Source of the DNA: JAJKIV01 sp036274195
GTDB taxonomy: Bacteria; Gemmatimonadota; Gemmatimonadetes; Gemmatimonadales; Gemmatimonadaceae
Direction: 5' to 3'
Length of the DNA: 64,000 bases
NCBI GenBank assembly: GCA_036274195.1
Contig: DASUGD010000326.1
Location: 35,232-99,231, forward strand
Under the pieces are notes generated by a model. That model searched no databases and was not told where the DNA came from. It saw nothing but the letters and a program-made list of their open reading frames with translations. The position numbers and the translations under genes are program-made. Below, piece after piece: positions 44,777 through 54,589 of the stretch. Position 1 is the stretch's first letter. Each line of letters begins with the position of its first letter.

Positions 44777-45928
44777 ATGAAAGCCATCTCGGTCTCGATA
44801 TTCGCGCTGTTCACTGCGCTTGCTGGCGGCGCGCCTTCCTCCGCCCACGGCCAGGCCGTCCGTGGCGTGGACTCGGTGATCGCCCGGCGCATGGCCACTG
44901 CTCACATCCCGGGATTGGTAGCGGCACTCATCGATTCCGGCCGCGTGATCTGGCAAGGCGCCTACGGTTTTTCCAACGTCGCCAAGCGCACGCGAGCCAC
45001 CGCCAGCACGCCGTTCCAGATCGCGTCGGTCAGCAAGACCATCACCGCCACGGTGCTAATGATGCTGAAGGCCGAAGGCCGCTTTCGTCTCGACGACGAC
45101 ATCAACGCGTACCTTCCGTTCGCCGTCCGGAACCCGCGGCATCCCACGGTTCCGATCACGTTCCGCGAGCTGCTGATCCATCGCGCGAGCATCGACGACA
45201 ACATGAAGTTCTACGCCCCGCTGTGGGGCGCCTCGAAGGGCGACAACGTAACGCCGCTCGGCACGTACCTCCGCGAGTACGTCACGCCGGAGGGGCACGA
45301 CTATGACGCGGCGAACTTCCTGGCGGTCGCGCCGGGTGACACGACGGTCTACTGCAACACCTGCTACGCGTTGGTCGGCTACCTCGCCGAGGTGATTTCC
45401 GGCGTGCCGTTTGCGCAGCTCTCGGACTCGCTGCTCTTCAAGCCGTTAGGCATGCACGAGACACACTGGTTCGTGAAGGACTTCCCGGCCGGCACGCCGG
45501 CGACGCCGTATCGATGGGCAAAGGACACGGGCTGGGTCGCTTACGGACAGAACGGCTATCCCGACTGGCCGGCGGGCACGCTCCGCACGAGCATCCGCGA
45601 CCTCTCGCGCTTCCTGACGACGTATCTCAACGGTGGCGCGGTGGACGGCCGGCAGGTGATACCGACGAGCGCGATCAACGAGATGGCCCCGCTGGACTTG
45701 CACACGGGCTTCCTCACGTGGTGGCCGGTGGGGGTCCGAACCGGCGCAGTACTCTATGCGCACAACGGCGGCGACAATGGCGTGAGGACGACGATGGCGT
45801 TCACGCGGCAGGACAGGCGGGGCGTGATCGTCCTGACGAACGGCGAAGCGAGCGTCGACGACCTTGCCGCCGAGCTCTATGCGAGATTGGTCGAGAGTCG
45901 GCGCCGGAAAAGCGGCAACAGCCCGTAG
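44777..45928 (+). CDS. Secreted serine hydrolase of the class C beta-lactamase-like family
   Basis: 383 residues from ATG 44777. Sec signal MKAISVSIFALFTALAGG. All three active-site motifs are present: S-x-x-K in IASVSKTITATVLM (about residue 77), Y-x-N in TTVYCNTCYALVGYL, and H-x-G in YAHNGGDNGVRTTM. CNTC puts two Cys at the second motif, which is unusual and could form a disulfide at the active site. Probably an esterase or D-aminopeptidase-like enzyme. It starts 23 bases after the membrane protein gene. Confidence 0.9.
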   Translation: MKAISVSIFALFTALAGGAPSSAHGQAVRGVDSVIARRMATAHIPGLVAALIDSGRVIWQGAYGFSNVAKRTRATASTPFQIASVSKTITATVLMMLKAEGRFRLDDDINAYLPFAVRNPRHPTVPITFRELLIHRASIDDNMKFYAPLWGASKGDNVTPLGTYLREYVTPEGHDYDAANFLAVAPGDTTVYCNTCYALVGYLAEVISGVPFAQLSDSLLFKPLGMHETHWFVKDFPAGTPATPYRWAKDTGWVAYGQNGYPDWPAGTLRTSIRDLSRFLTTYLNGGAVDGRQVIPTSAINEMAPLDLHTGFLTWWPVGVRTGAVLYAHNGGDNGVRTTMAFTRQDRRGVIVLTNGEASVDDLAAELYARLVESRRRKSGNSP

Positions 45929-45956
45929 CGCGCGGCTGCTTCGAGGTGGAATTCGC

Positions 45957-48872
45957 TCATGCGGGCGCCGCGATCCGGGCGAGCTCCGCATCGCATTCGG
46001 CCACGCCAGCACGGTCACCGATGGCCAGCCGGATGCCGCGACTCTGCTGAAGCAATGTGAACGACGTCGCCTCATCGCCAGTGGCCCTCGCCACCGCCGC
46101 GAGCAGCGCAAGCGACTCGGCCTCGCCATACCGGTCCCCCTCGGCTCGGCGCAGCTCGAGACTTTCCCTGCCTAACGACTGCGCTTGCTCGTTGAGTCCG
46201 AGCAATCGCGACGCCCAACTCGCGAGCGCAAGGCCATGCGCCACGCCCCACCGGTCGCCGAATCGGCGAAGGCCGTTGATCTCGAGAATCTCCGCGGCAC
46301 GCGCGGCATCACCCAGTCGCAGGAATGCGTGTGCCTTGATCTCGCGTGCGAAATAGATCAGCCGACGATCTCCGACGTCGTCGAGCGTTCGCTCGGCGCG
46401 CTCGAGAAGTGCGAGCGCGTCCGCCATCTCACCCATGCGGCACAGCGTCCACGCGAGAAACGTGTCGGAGAATGCCACACCCCGCCGATCGGCCACCTGT
46501 TGGCGCATCACCGAACTCCGCTCCAGGGCCTCGCGCGCCTCGTGGAAGTTTCCTTCGAACAGGGCCGTCGCACCGAGGTTAGTAAGCGCGAGCGCCACCA
46601 CCCGCGTCGCACCGAGGTCCTCTGCCAGCGTTAGGCATTCGGTTGACAGCTGCCGCGCCTTTCCGAAATCGCACTGCCGCCAGGCGATCCAGCCCAGGTC
46701 CGCGAGGGCGCGCGCGATACCTGCCGCATCGTCATGTGTGCGACGAATGGCCAGCACCGCCTCGAAATATTCCTTGGCAGTGGCGACGGCTCCGCTGTTC
46801 TGAGCCAGAGTGCCAGCCCCCGTCATGGCGTCAGCGCGTAAACGATCGAGCGCCGGCGCCTGCGACGCCGGCATTGCCAGGACGCGCGCTAGCCTGACAC
46901 GACCTTCCTCCAAATGCCCGCGGACGAGCCAGTAGCGCCAGAGCGCCGCCCCGAGCGCAAGCGCGCCTTCGGCGTGCGAGCTGCGGATCATCCAGTCGAG
47001 CCCGGTGCCAAGGTTGGCGTGATCGCGAGCGAGCGTCGTCAACGCGTCCTGTTGCGTCTCGCCAGTGAGCGTTGGCTCGAGCTGCGTCGCCAGCCGCCCG
47101 TACCAATCAGCGTGCCGACCCAGAACGGCGTCCTTCTCGGAGGAGCGCAACAAAGCATCCATCGCGAATTCGCGCACCGTCTCGAGCATGCGAAGGCGTG
47201 GATCGTCGCGCTGCGCGCTTTCGCGCATGAGCAGGCTCGCGTCCACCAACGCGGTCAGCGAATCGAGCGTCGACATCCCATACGTGTGGCCATCGGCGCA
47301 GACCCACTCGGCGGCTGCAACGGACGCGCCGCCGGCAAAAACGCCAAACCGCGCGAACACCCGTCGTTCGGCATCGGACAACAATGCAACGCTCCAGGCG
47401 ACGGTCTCGCGAATCGTGTGTTGACGCGCCGGCATGTCTCGTCCACCCCCGGACACCAGGTCCAGCCCGGATTGGAGCCGAGTCGCGATCGTTACGGGAG
47501 ACATGAGACGGCATCGTGCTGCCGCGAGCTCGATCGCCAGCGGCAGTCCGTCCACGCGCGCACAGATGCGCGCGGCGGCGCCAAGCGTATCGTCGTCGAC
47601 AGCAAGCGACGGATTCGCCGCAGCCGCGCGACTCAGGAACAAGCGGACCGCGGAATTCGTTCGCAGCGCACCGATATCGGTCGGATCTTCGGGTAGGGCG
47701 AGCGGCGCGACGAAGAACTCATGCTCGGCGCGAATCCCGAGTCGCATTCGGCTCGTGACGAGCAGTTTTGCGTTAGGCGCTGCGTTCACCAACCGCGCCA
47801 ATGCCTCCGCCGCGTCAACAACTTGCTCGAAGTTGTCGAGGACGATCAACACCCGCCGTCCGGCAAGCGACGATGCAATGGCGTCGACCGGATCGCGCCC
47901 CGGCTCGGACTCGACTCCACATGCCGAAGCAACGGCGGGAATCACCGCCGCCGAGTCACGCAATGCCGAAAGGTCCACGAACCAGACGCGATCGACTCGA
48001 GGCTCGATCGCGTGAGCCACCTGAATCGCGAGCCGCGTCTTTCCCGTTCCACCAGCGCCCGTGAGCGTGAGCAGTGAAAGGCCGGGTTGCTCGAGGAGCG
48101 AAGTGGCGATGTGAAGCTCATTGTCGCGTCCGATCATTTCATCGGCAATCACCGGAAGGCGTGACGGCGTGCCCCGCAGTGAGGACGCGTACGCCATGAT
48201 CCTGGCATTCGGCTCACCGTCCAGATCCTCGCGGACGCGCCGTGCATAACGATCGGCGGTTCTCAGCGCCTCGCCGCGATCGCCTCGCGCGACGAGCGAC
48301 TCCATGAGGCCAAGCACCGCCCGCGTCTTCAGCGGGTCGAGCTCCAGGAGCCGGCGCCACCAGTTCGACGCCGCCGCGTGGTCCCGCCGACTTTCGGCGT
48401 CCGCGGCCAGAGCGCCAAGTGCCTGCTCGGCGGCCTGGCTGAGCCGCAGACGAACGCCATCGAGCCAGTGCTCGAGATCTACAGCTTCGGAGATGAAGAC
48501 GCCGGCAAGGAAAGACCCGCTGTAGAGATTGGCCGCTGCTTCGAAGTCTCGTCGAGCGATGGCGTGCTCGAACTCCGAGACATCGCTCCGGAGAATGTCA
48601 CCGTTGAGCGTGAGCACATCGTGCCCGAGCACGAGCTCGTCCTCGCCGGTGTTCCGTTTGAGCGCGTACAACGCCTGCGAGAGCGACGCTCGCGCGCGGG
48701 CCTCGCCCACCTCCGGCCAGAGCAGTCCGACGAGGGCGTCCCGGCTCATTCCTTTCTGGCCGGCGGCGGCGAGCGCTGCGAGCAGCACGAGCCGCCGCCG
48801 CTGGACGGCCCCGGTCAGCGGACCCTCGTCACCCTCCAGCCACAGGCCCCCGAACGTCTTGAGGCGCAGCAC
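45957..48872 (-). CDS. AfsR/SARP-like regulator: winged helix, BTAD, NB-ARC and TPR domains
   Basis: 971 residues. OmpR-type winged helix (1-95; LKTFGGLWLEGDEGPL, RRRLVLLAALAAAG, MSRDALVGLLWPE), then the BTAD helical repeat domain (about 97-240), and a STAND-type ATPase (about 245-560) with Walker A GAGGTGKTRLA, Walker B VLIVLDNFEQV and the LVTSRMRLGI sensor. TPR-like repeats (about 600-971; ALADLGWIAWRQCDFGKA, VALALTNLGATALFEGNF) form the sensor end. Such proteins activate specialised-metabolism or stress genes when the TPR part binds a ligand. Convergent with the hydrolase gene. The last 90 codons are duplicated as a relic at 54.6 kb. Confidence 0.92.
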   Translation of the reverse strand: MLRLKTFGGLWLEGDEGPLTGAVQRRRLVLLAALAAAGQKGMSRDALVGLLWPEVGEARARASLSQALYALKRNTGEDELVLGHDVLTLNGDILRSDVSEFEHAIARRDFEAAANLYSGSFLAGVFISEAVDLEHWLDGVRLRLSQAAEQALGALAADAESRRDHAAASNWWRRLLELDPLKTRAVLGLMESLVARGDRGEALRTADRYARRVREDLDGEPNARIMAYASSLRGTPSRLPVIADEMIGRDNELHIATSLLEQPGLSLLTLTGAGGTGKTRLAIQVAHAIEPRVDRVWFVDLSALRDSAAVIPAVASACGVESEPGRDPVDAIASSLAGRRVLIVLDNFEQVVDAAEALARLVNAAPNAKLLVTSRMRLGIRAEHEFFVAPLALPEDPTDIGALRTNSAVRLFLSRAAAANPSLAVDDDTLGAAARICARVDGLPLAIELAAARCRLMSPVTIATRLQSGLDLVSGGGRDMPARQHTIRETVAWSVALLSDAERRVFARFGVFAGGASVAAAEWVCADGHTYGMSTLDSLTALVDASLLMRESAQRDDPRLRMLETVREFAMDALLRSSEKDAVLGRHADWYGRLATQLEPTLTGETQQDALTTLARDHANLGTGLDWMIRSSHAEGALALGAALWRYWLVRGHLEEGRVRLARVLAMPASQAPALDRLRADAMTGAGTLAQNSGAVATAKEYFEAVLAIRRTHDDAAGIARALADLGWIAWRQCDFGKARQLSTECLTLAEDLGATRVVALALTNLGATALFEGNFHEAREALERSSVMRQQVADRRGVAFSDTFLAWTLCRMGEMADALALLERAERTLDDVGDRRLIYFAREIKAHAFLRLGDAARAAEILEINGLRRFGDRWGVAHGLALASWASRLLGLNEQAQSLGRESLELRRAEGDRYGEAESLALLAAVARATGDEATSFTLLQQSRGIRLAIGDRAGVAECDAELARIAAPA

Positions 48873-49031
48873 CTTGCGCGGTCCTCCGTCGCCCGAGTGA
48901 TCCAGATGAGACCGAGTTGAGATCGGCGTTCCATACTAGATCCCGTTCCTTGGACCAGCAAGCAAGGCCGGTGCAGCGTTGGCCATCCTTCTTCTCGCCT
49001 TGTCCCATCAACGATCAGAAACGGAGGCGTT

Positions 49032-49340
49032 ATGCAAGCACAGTTGATCACATATCAATTGAAGGACATCTCGCAGGCGGAATATCTGAAGCAAATGGTA
49101 GAACCCGATGCCCCGGTGTTGGCGAACGTACCGGGTCTTATTTCCAAAGTCTGGTTGGCGGACGAAGAGAAAAACTCTTTTGGAGGCTTCTATTTGTGGG
49201 AGAACAAAACTGCAATGGAAGCCTTCATGCATTCTGACCTGGTAAAAGCGGTCGTAAGCCGACCGTTCGTGAAGAACGTTTCGTCGGTTGACTTCGAGGT
49301 CAATCAAAACGCGTCATCGATTACCAGGGGGCTCAAATAG
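49032..49340 (+). CDS. Antibiotic biosynthesis monooxygenase-like protein (YdhR type)
   Basis: 102 residues with GGAGG 6 bases before the ATG. A ferredoxin-like ABM fold: MQAQLITYQLKDISQAEY, VPGLISKVWLADEEKNSFG and GFYLWENKTAMEAFMHSDL, closest in form to YdhR-like monooxygenases. Base composition is visibly lower in GC than every neighbour, with AT-rich codons (TTT, TTA, AAA, TTG), so it is probably a recent arrival. Its start is embedded in GGCGTTATGC, identical to an attC right core, and its 3' flank has GCCTAACG, so it may be an old cassette. The 3' end is repeated in a relic at 54872-54915. Confidence 0.85.
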   Translation: MQAQLITYQLKDISQAEYLKQMVEPDAPVLANVPGLISKVWLADEEKNSFGGFYLWENKTAMEAFMHSDLVKAVVSRPFVKNVSSVDFEVNQNASSITRGLK

Positions 49341-49643
49341 GGAGCAGGGACGACCTTCCGGAGTCGCCTAACGCCCGTACCTGCGCTGGACGAATCAGTA
49401 CTGATGTCGATGCGTCCGTTCGCAGCCGGCCTGCCGCCGACGTGATAGTGGCCGCCGCAGTCGTGAAGGAGGTGCCGCCATCGAGCGACGCCGTCAAGCC
49501 AAACACTCTTTACGTGGAAATACGGAAGACTCGCTTCGTCGTCCCTGACGTGCACCGGGGAACGCGCGGCCAACGCTGGCGCGACAACGCGTGTCTGACG
49601 GGTGACCGCCGACCATTGCTCGTCCCTAACGAGAACCCGACTG
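49341..49643. other. Intergenic stretch with octamers, no gene recognised
   Basis: 303 bases. They include GCCTAACG at 49366 and CCCTAACG at 49624 and, after the first, a stretch similar to 54953-54980 (CTGCGCTGGA in both). No open frame resembles a known protein. The left part may be a truncated attC-like site after the monooxygenase gene. Confidence 0.4.
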
Positions 49644-50561
49644 ATGCTGAGACGCGCGCTTCGCTTAGGCCTTATCGCACTTCCCCTCACCGGAGCGCTG
49701 GCGCAGGAACCTTCGCCGACCCCGCGAGAACCACGGCTTTGGGTCGCCCGCAACGGCGGCGACGCTCGCGTGTACATCTTCGGCTTCGGAGAGGCGAAGG
49801 ACACGTCGTGGCTCACTCCTGCCATCCGTCGCGCATTCGACCAGAGCTCTGAGCTGTGGTTGGAGACCGCCGGACCAGGGTCGCCGAGCACCCAGACCCC
49901 CGCCGAACGACAGACGGCAGCCGAGCGCATGACGCGGCTCGCTCACGAATCGGGACGCACCTTCTTCGACGTGCTGGAGCCGTCGGTGCGAACACGGACA
50001 TCGACCTGGCTCGCGGAACTCGGAATCAAGAGAGACTCGGTGCTGACATTGCGCCCCTGGCGGGCCTTCGGCGTCATCGTGGCTGCGTTCTGGTCCACTC
50101 GGCGGATGTCATACACGCCGGTCGACGTCGACGGGGTACTCCTGGCGATGGCGCAGGCCTCCGGAAAGCGCGTCGACTACGAGATGCCGACGAGGGAGGC
50201 ATTCGCGACCTTCATGGCCGCGATGCCGGACCGGGTGCAGAGTCAGTACATCGATTGGCTCCTGGACTTTCTCGACGAGTACAAAAGGGGGCTCAACGAC
50301 TCGACCGAGACACTCAGCTGGATCGCCGGGAATCCCGGGGCGAGTCCGATGCGGTCTCTCGATCGCATGCGGACGAAGACGCCCGAGCTCTATCAGATGA
50401 TGCAGCCGCAGCGGAACGTCTGGTGGGCGCGAAAGGTCTACGATCTCCTCGCGAGCGGAGGAACCCATTTCGTCGCGATTGGGCAGTTGCACGTCCTGGG
50501 GCCGGACGGCGTTCCCCGCCAGCTCGAGCGCCTCGGAATTCAGGTAGAGTCGCGGCCGTGA
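49644..50561 (+). CDS. Secreted TraB/GumN-family protein
   Basis: 305 residues from ATG 49644, giving a signal MLRRALRLGLIALPLTGALAQ; the longer frame has no typical leader. Family features: LWVARNGGDARVYIFGFGEAKD (the first strand and GSIH-like motif, here GFGEA), SSELWLETAG, VDVDGVLLAMAQASGKRVDYEM and the end SGGTHFVAIGQLHVLGPDGV with GxxH. These are usual for TraB/GumN proteins, proposed to be metal-dependent proteases of the erythromycin-esterase/Tiki superfamily. The first GxxH is not conserved, so activity is uncertain. Confidence 0.85.
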   Translation: MLRRALRLGLIALPLTGALAQEPSPTPREPRLWVARNGGDARVYIFGFGEAKDTSWLTPAIRRAFDQSSELWLETAGPGSPSTQTPAERQTAAERMTRLAHESGRTFFDVLEPSVRTRTSTWLAELGIKRDSVLTLRPWRAFGVIVAAFWSTRRMSYTPVDVDGVLLAMAQASGKRVDYEMPTREAFATFMAAMPDRVQSQYIDWLLDFLDEYKRGLNDSTETLSWIAGNPGASPMRSLDRMRTKTPELYQMMQPQRNVWWARKVYDLLASGGTHFVAIGQLHVLGPDGVPRQLERLGIQVESRP

Positions 50562-50603
50562 TCTCCCGTAGGCACACGGACCGCGCCGATGCGATGGTCC
50601 GAT

Positions 50604-51047
50604 TCACCTAACGACACGCATCGCGGCCTCGATCTCCGCCGCCGTGTAAGGTAGCGATAGGGGAGTGAGAGGTCGTGCTTCTTGATCGCGATCGACTCGT
50701 CGGTGTCGCCGGCGATCGTTGCCAGTGTCTCCATGATGCTGGTGATACGAAACCGGTCAGCAAACCCGAGTGCATCACGTTCGTTCGGGCCTAACGCTGG
50801 AACGCGCGCCCACGCCTCCTCGGCCAGCTCCCGGTACGTCTCCAGGCCACTTTCGCCGAGGACGTCAGCGTACGTCGACGCAGCGTCGTGAAAGATTTCC
50901 CAGGGACTGCTCCACTCCCACGCGAACAGTCGTCGTCTCGAGCACAAGCCGTTGCCGGAGGGCATCGTCATGCTTTGCGTGGTCGACGATTAACTCGACC
51001 AGACTCTCCTTGCTGGAGGCCTCGAGGAAGCCTCGGATGTCCTTCAT
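50604..51047 (-). pseudogene. Broken DUF6880-like gene
   Basis: ATG 51047 opens MKDIRGFLEASSKESLVELI, then HAKHDDALRQRLVLET, the usual beginning of DUF6880 proteins, and then the frame degenerates. In another frame, WSSPWEIFHDAASTYADVLG, then SGLETYRELAEEAWARVPAL gives the later part of the family. A third frame ends LPYTAAEIEAAMRVVR. Normal members are several hundred residues; here the middle is deleted and two frameshifts are needed. Not expected to make a functional protein. Confidence 0.65.
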
Positions 51048-51160
51048 CGTGACGCGGCGGTCTCGAGCAGCGCGGGCGCGCGTCGCCTTTCGCGTTCGGC
51101 TAGGCTGGCTGATCACGAGGACGTGGTGGTTGGGCGGGAGGTGGACGACCCTCCCACAGA

Positions 51161-52015
51161 TTAGCGTGAGACGTTAGGCAGCCCGCGAAGCGAGCGCCTC
51201 CCCACCGCGCCAACCATCGCCGGCGCCGGCATCGCCGCGCCGCTCGCCACGCCCTCGGCGCGCAAGCGCTCCTCGAGCGTGTCGATCTCCACATCGCTCG
51301 CCCCCGGTACTCGAGCGGCCACCGCACGCGCCAGGATCGACCGCAGTGACTCCGCGTACCACTCGTAATACGGACTCCCGGCCACGCCAGGCCCAATGGG
51401 GTACTCGGCGCGCGCGTCGATCTCGGTCAGGCCGGCAGCCGCGAACAGCACGGGGAGCCGCGTCCCCATGTTGCCATGCCGCGCCATGGCGAAGAAGTCG
51501 CGGAAGAGCTCGAACGTCCGGTCCCGCAACGGCGTGGGCGGGAACCCCGCGTGCATGACGGAGAAGTCGTATTCCTGGACCACCACCACGCCGCCCGGCT
51601 TCACGAGTCCCGAGACCAGGCGCACGATTGCGAGCGGATCGGGGACGTGGATCAGGATGTGGCGTCCGATCACGGCATCGATGTCGGGCGGCAGCGCGAG
51701 CTCGTGCAGGTCACCGGCCAGTGTCGAGATGTTGGCGAGCCCCTCGCTTGCCGCGCGCTCCCGCACCACCGCGAGCGCCGTCTCGTCGAGGTCGCACGCG
51801 GTGACTGAACCTGCCGGCCCGACGATCCGCGCGGCGAGGATCGCGACGTCGCCCACGCCCGAACCGATGTCGAGTACCCGCATCCCGGGGCCGAGTCCGG
51901 CGCGCCGCAGGAGCTGCTCGGTGACCGGGTTGATGATGGAGGCCTGAAGCTGGAGACGCCGGCGTTCCCGGTCGTCATAGCCCATCGCGTAACGAGCGGT
52001 CGCGGATTCTGTCAT
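51161..52015 (-). CDS. Class I SAM-dependent methyltransferase
   Basis: 284 residues. Motif I MRVLDIGSGVGDVAILAA (about residues 46-63), the acidic end of strand 2 in VTACDLDETALAVV, motif II around DIDAVIGRHILIHVPDPL and the KPGGVVVVQEYDF strand. The N-terminus has ERRRLQLQASIINPVTEQLL, typical of small-molecule methyltransferases of the UbiE/type 11 form. The acceptor is unknown. Long intergenic stretches on both sides suggest a single-gene unit. Confidence 0.88.
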   Translation of the reverse strand: MTESATARYAMGYDDRERRRLQLQASIINPVTEQLLRRAGLGPGMRVLDIGSGVGDVAILAARIVGPAGSVTACDLDETALAVVRERAASEGLANISTLAGDLHELALPPDIDAVIGRHILIHVPDPLAIVRLVSGLVKPGGVVVVQEYDFSVMHAGFPPTPLRDRTFELFRDFFAMARHGNMGTRLPVLFAAAGLTEIDARAEYPIGPGVAGSPYYEWYAESLRSILARAVAARVPGASDVEIDTLEERLRAEGVASGAAMPAPAMVGAVGRRSLRGLPNVSR

Positions 52016-52422
52016 TGGTCGTTGGACCTGAACGGGATGTCCATGATATCGCCGTCAGCCACTGACGGAATCGTGGCGGCCTACGGTTGCTGATGCCGGA
52101 CCGGAGAGGGCCAGCCCCACAGACGAAGGGGTGTTCGGATGCAGCGATTACCCGGATGCGCCGGATGGCTCCTCGGCAATAGGGCTCCTCTCACAACGAG
52201 CCGTAATCTTTGCTGAACTGCCTCGGGACGCATCCAAGTCGCCTCCCGAGGTAGTTCTCTCAATCATCGGCTCGTTGCGTGGTTACGTTAGGCGGTTCGG
52301 CGAGCGATCCGGGTGATCCGTGGCATCCGACGCATCCGAACAACCCTTCGTCGTAGATGCCAGCCCTGAAAAGGCCCGGCCCGCGTCGTAAGAAGTAATC
52401 CGAAAATGGAGTCTGACCCCAA
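52016..52422. other. Intergenic stretch, no gene recognised
   Basis: 407 bases between two minus-strand genes. It holds a CGTTAGGC octamer (52287). Just after the S9 gene, the minus strand reads TAATTGGGGTCAGACTCC near 52400-52420, a string I have seen beside insertion elements in other genomes, but no transposase is present. No clear open frame. Confidence 0.4.
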
Positions 52423-54495
52423 TTACATCGACGGGCGTGAGTACTGCTTGAACCAACTCATCATGTAGAGCATGGTGCGCATCCAGTTGGACGGAATCGA
52501 CTCCGTCCCATGCCATTCGTTCTCGAATCGAATGAGTCGAGAGGGGACGCCACGCACCTGAAGCGCTGCATAAAACGCTTCGCTCTGCGGCATCGGCGTG
52601 CGCATGTCGAGCACGCCCGTCATGAGGATCGTCGGAGTCGTGACGTTGCCGACGTACGCGAGGCTCGACTGCTTGAACCACGCCATCGGGTCTTCCCAGA
52701 ACGGCTTGTCGAAGAAGGCGTAGGCGAAGTACGGAACGTCTGCGTTACCTGCCATCCCGATCCAGTCGCTCACCGGACAACGGACAGCGGCCGCCGCGAA
52801 TCGCGTGGTGTGGCCGATGACCCAGCTCGATAGCGCGCCACCACCGCTACAGCCCGAGACGTAGAGCTGCTTGCTGTCGACGTACCCGCGTCCAAGGACC
52901 GTATCGACACCGGCCATGAGGTCATCGTAGTCGGGGCCGGGATAGCTCTTTTCGATCGAGCGCACGAAGGCGTCGCCGTACCCGGTCGAGCCCCGCGGAT
53001 TCAGATAGAGAACCACGAAGCCGCTCGATGCGAAGACCTGCCACATCATGTCGAAGCCGACGCTGTACATCCCCTGCGGCCCGCCGTGGATCTCGAGAAG
53101 CAGCGGGTACTTCTTGCTGGCGTCGAAATTGGGCGGCTTGACGATCCACCCCTGGATCTTCGCGCCGCCGCTCGAGGGGTACCAGATTTCCTCAGCGGTT
53201 GCGAGAGTCTTCCCTTGCAGGAGGTCGTCGTTGACCTGCGTGAGCTGAGTGATCTGCGCGGCGCCTCTCTTGTCCACCGCCACCCGCACCACGTCACCAG
53301 GCTTCTGGAACGAGGTACTCGTGCCAACGAGGTCGCCGGCTTTCGACACGCTGGTGAGCGACAGCAGGTGCGTGCCGGTGGTGACCGGGCGCGGCGCTCC
53401 CGTCAGGGGAACGAACAGAATATTCGACGTCCCGCGATCCTGCGGCGACACGTAGAGCCCACTGCCGTCGGGCGCCCAGATTGCGCTTGCGCCACCGAAC
53501 GTGCCCATCTCGCGGTCGACGGATCTCGTCAGGTCTCGCGCGCCGGATCCATCGATGTTCATCACGTAGAGATCAGCCGTCTGCCAAACGACCGGCAGCA
53601 GCTCGCGGCCTGCGAACGCGACCAGCTTTCCGTCCGGCGAAACCTTGGGGGAGAGCCAGGAGCCCTTCGTCGTCGTCAGGGTCTTCATCACGCCTGACGC
53701 GACGTCGACCGAATAGATGTTCGTGACGCGGAAATTCTTGTCCGTGGTCGAATCGGCGAACCCGTCGAACAGGATGGTCTTGCCGTCGGGCGTCCAGCTG
53801 TGTGCGCCGCCGATGACCAGTCCGTCGAACGCCGCGCCGACGTTCCAGTCGCCGTGCGTGAGCTGACGCGGCGAGCCGCCGTCGGCGGAGACAACGAAGA
53901 GGTGCGTGAAGCCCGGGTCCGTGTAGCCGCGGCGATCGGCGCGGTAGTGCAGCCGGTCAGCGATGCGTGGAGCGGGCGTCCACTTCGCGTTAGGCGGCGG
54001 AGCCGGGAGGTCGATCTGCCAGTCGGTGCGTTTCGGCACGAACGACGCGAAGGAGATCCACTTGCCGTCGGGTGACCACGAGATGTTCGCTGGTGACTCG
54101 GTGAGGCGGGTGATCTGTGTGGTGGAGCCTTCGGCATCCATGTACCGCACAAAGATCTGCGCGCCTTTCGGGTCGTCAGACGTGTTGATGTACGCAATGC
54201 GCGTCCCGTCCGGAGACCAGATGGCGCCGCTGCCCTTGGTCAGGAACCGGTTCCTGGTGCCATCGGCGTTCATCACCCAGATGGCTCCGTCCCAGTGGTC
54301 GTTCACCTTGTCGACGAAGCCGCGTGTGTAGACGATCGTCTTGCCGTCAGGCGAGATCTGCGGATTGCCGACGGTTTCGAGGTCGAGAAAGTCTTTCACC
54401 TGCAGAGTCGAAGCGGCTCCCTGCGCGCGGACTTCCGGGACAGGGGAGAGAAGCGTCAACAGCAATGCGACCGATCCCAGGCTGAGGAACCGCAT
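52423..54495 (-). CDS. Secreted S9-family (prolyl oligopeptidase-like) peptidase
   Basis: 690 residues with a Sec signal (to about residue 25, EVRAQG). The N-terminal beta-propeller (about 35-420) carries PD40-type motifs: ISPDGKTIVYTRG, WSPDGTRIAYI, WSPDGKWISFAS and VSPDGKLVAFAG. The alpha/beta-hydrolase domain follows: LLEIHGGPQGMYSVGF, nucleophile in YVSGCSGGGALSSW, Asp in MTGVLDMRTPMPQSE and His in ENEWHGTE. Complete triad. It should cleave oligopeptides in the periplasm or outside. No partner genes on its strand. Confidence 0.92.
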   Translation of the reverse strand: MRFLSLGSVALLLTLLSPVPEVRAQGAASTLQVKDFLDLETVGNPQISPDGKTIVYTRGFVDKVNDHWDGAIWVMNADGTRNRFLTKGSGAIWSPDGTRIAYINTSDDPKGAQIFVRYMDAEGSTTQITRLTESPANISWSPDGKWISFASFVPKRTDWQIDLPAPPPNAKWTPAPRIADRLHYRADRRGYTDPGFTHLFVVSADGGSPRQLTHGDWNVGAAFDGLVIGGAHSWTPDGKTILFDGFADSTTDKNFRVTNIYSVDVASGVMKTLTTTKGSWLSPKVSPDGKLVAFAGRELLPVVWQTADLYVMNIDGSGARDLTRSVDREMGTFGGASAIWAPDGSGLYVSPQDRGTSNILFVPLTGAPRPVTTGTHLLSLTSVSKAGDLVGTSTSFQKPGDVVRVAVDKRGAAQITQLTQVNDDLLQGKTLATAEEIWYPSSGGAKIQGWIVKPPNFDASKKYPLLLEIHGGPQGMYSVGFDMMWQVFASSGFVVLYLNPRGSTGYGDAFVRSIEKSYPGPDYDDLMAGVDTVLGRGYVDSKQLYVSGCSGGGALSSWVIGHTTRFAAAAVRCPVSDWIGMAGNADVPYFAYAFFDKPFWEDPMAWFKQSSLAYVGNVTTPTILMTGVLDMRTPMPQSEAFYAALQVRGVPSRLIRFENEWHGTESIPSNWMRTMLYMMSWFKQYSRPSM

Positions 54496-54589
54496 TCCAA
54501 CCTCCTCACGTCGTGGTGTTCCGAGGTGTTTCCGGGGGGGCGAGAAAGACTTACACGATCCGAGGGCGAAAGGCTACCTCTCGTTCAAC

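Noticed and set aside
44627..44956. Minus-strand ORF antisense to the membrane protein and hydrolase genes
   Set aside because: No homology and a typical shadow of GC-rich coding DNA.
52395..52425. Insertion-sequence end suggested by the GGGGTCAGACTCC string
   Set aside because: No transposase, terminal inverted repeat or target duplication could be found around it.
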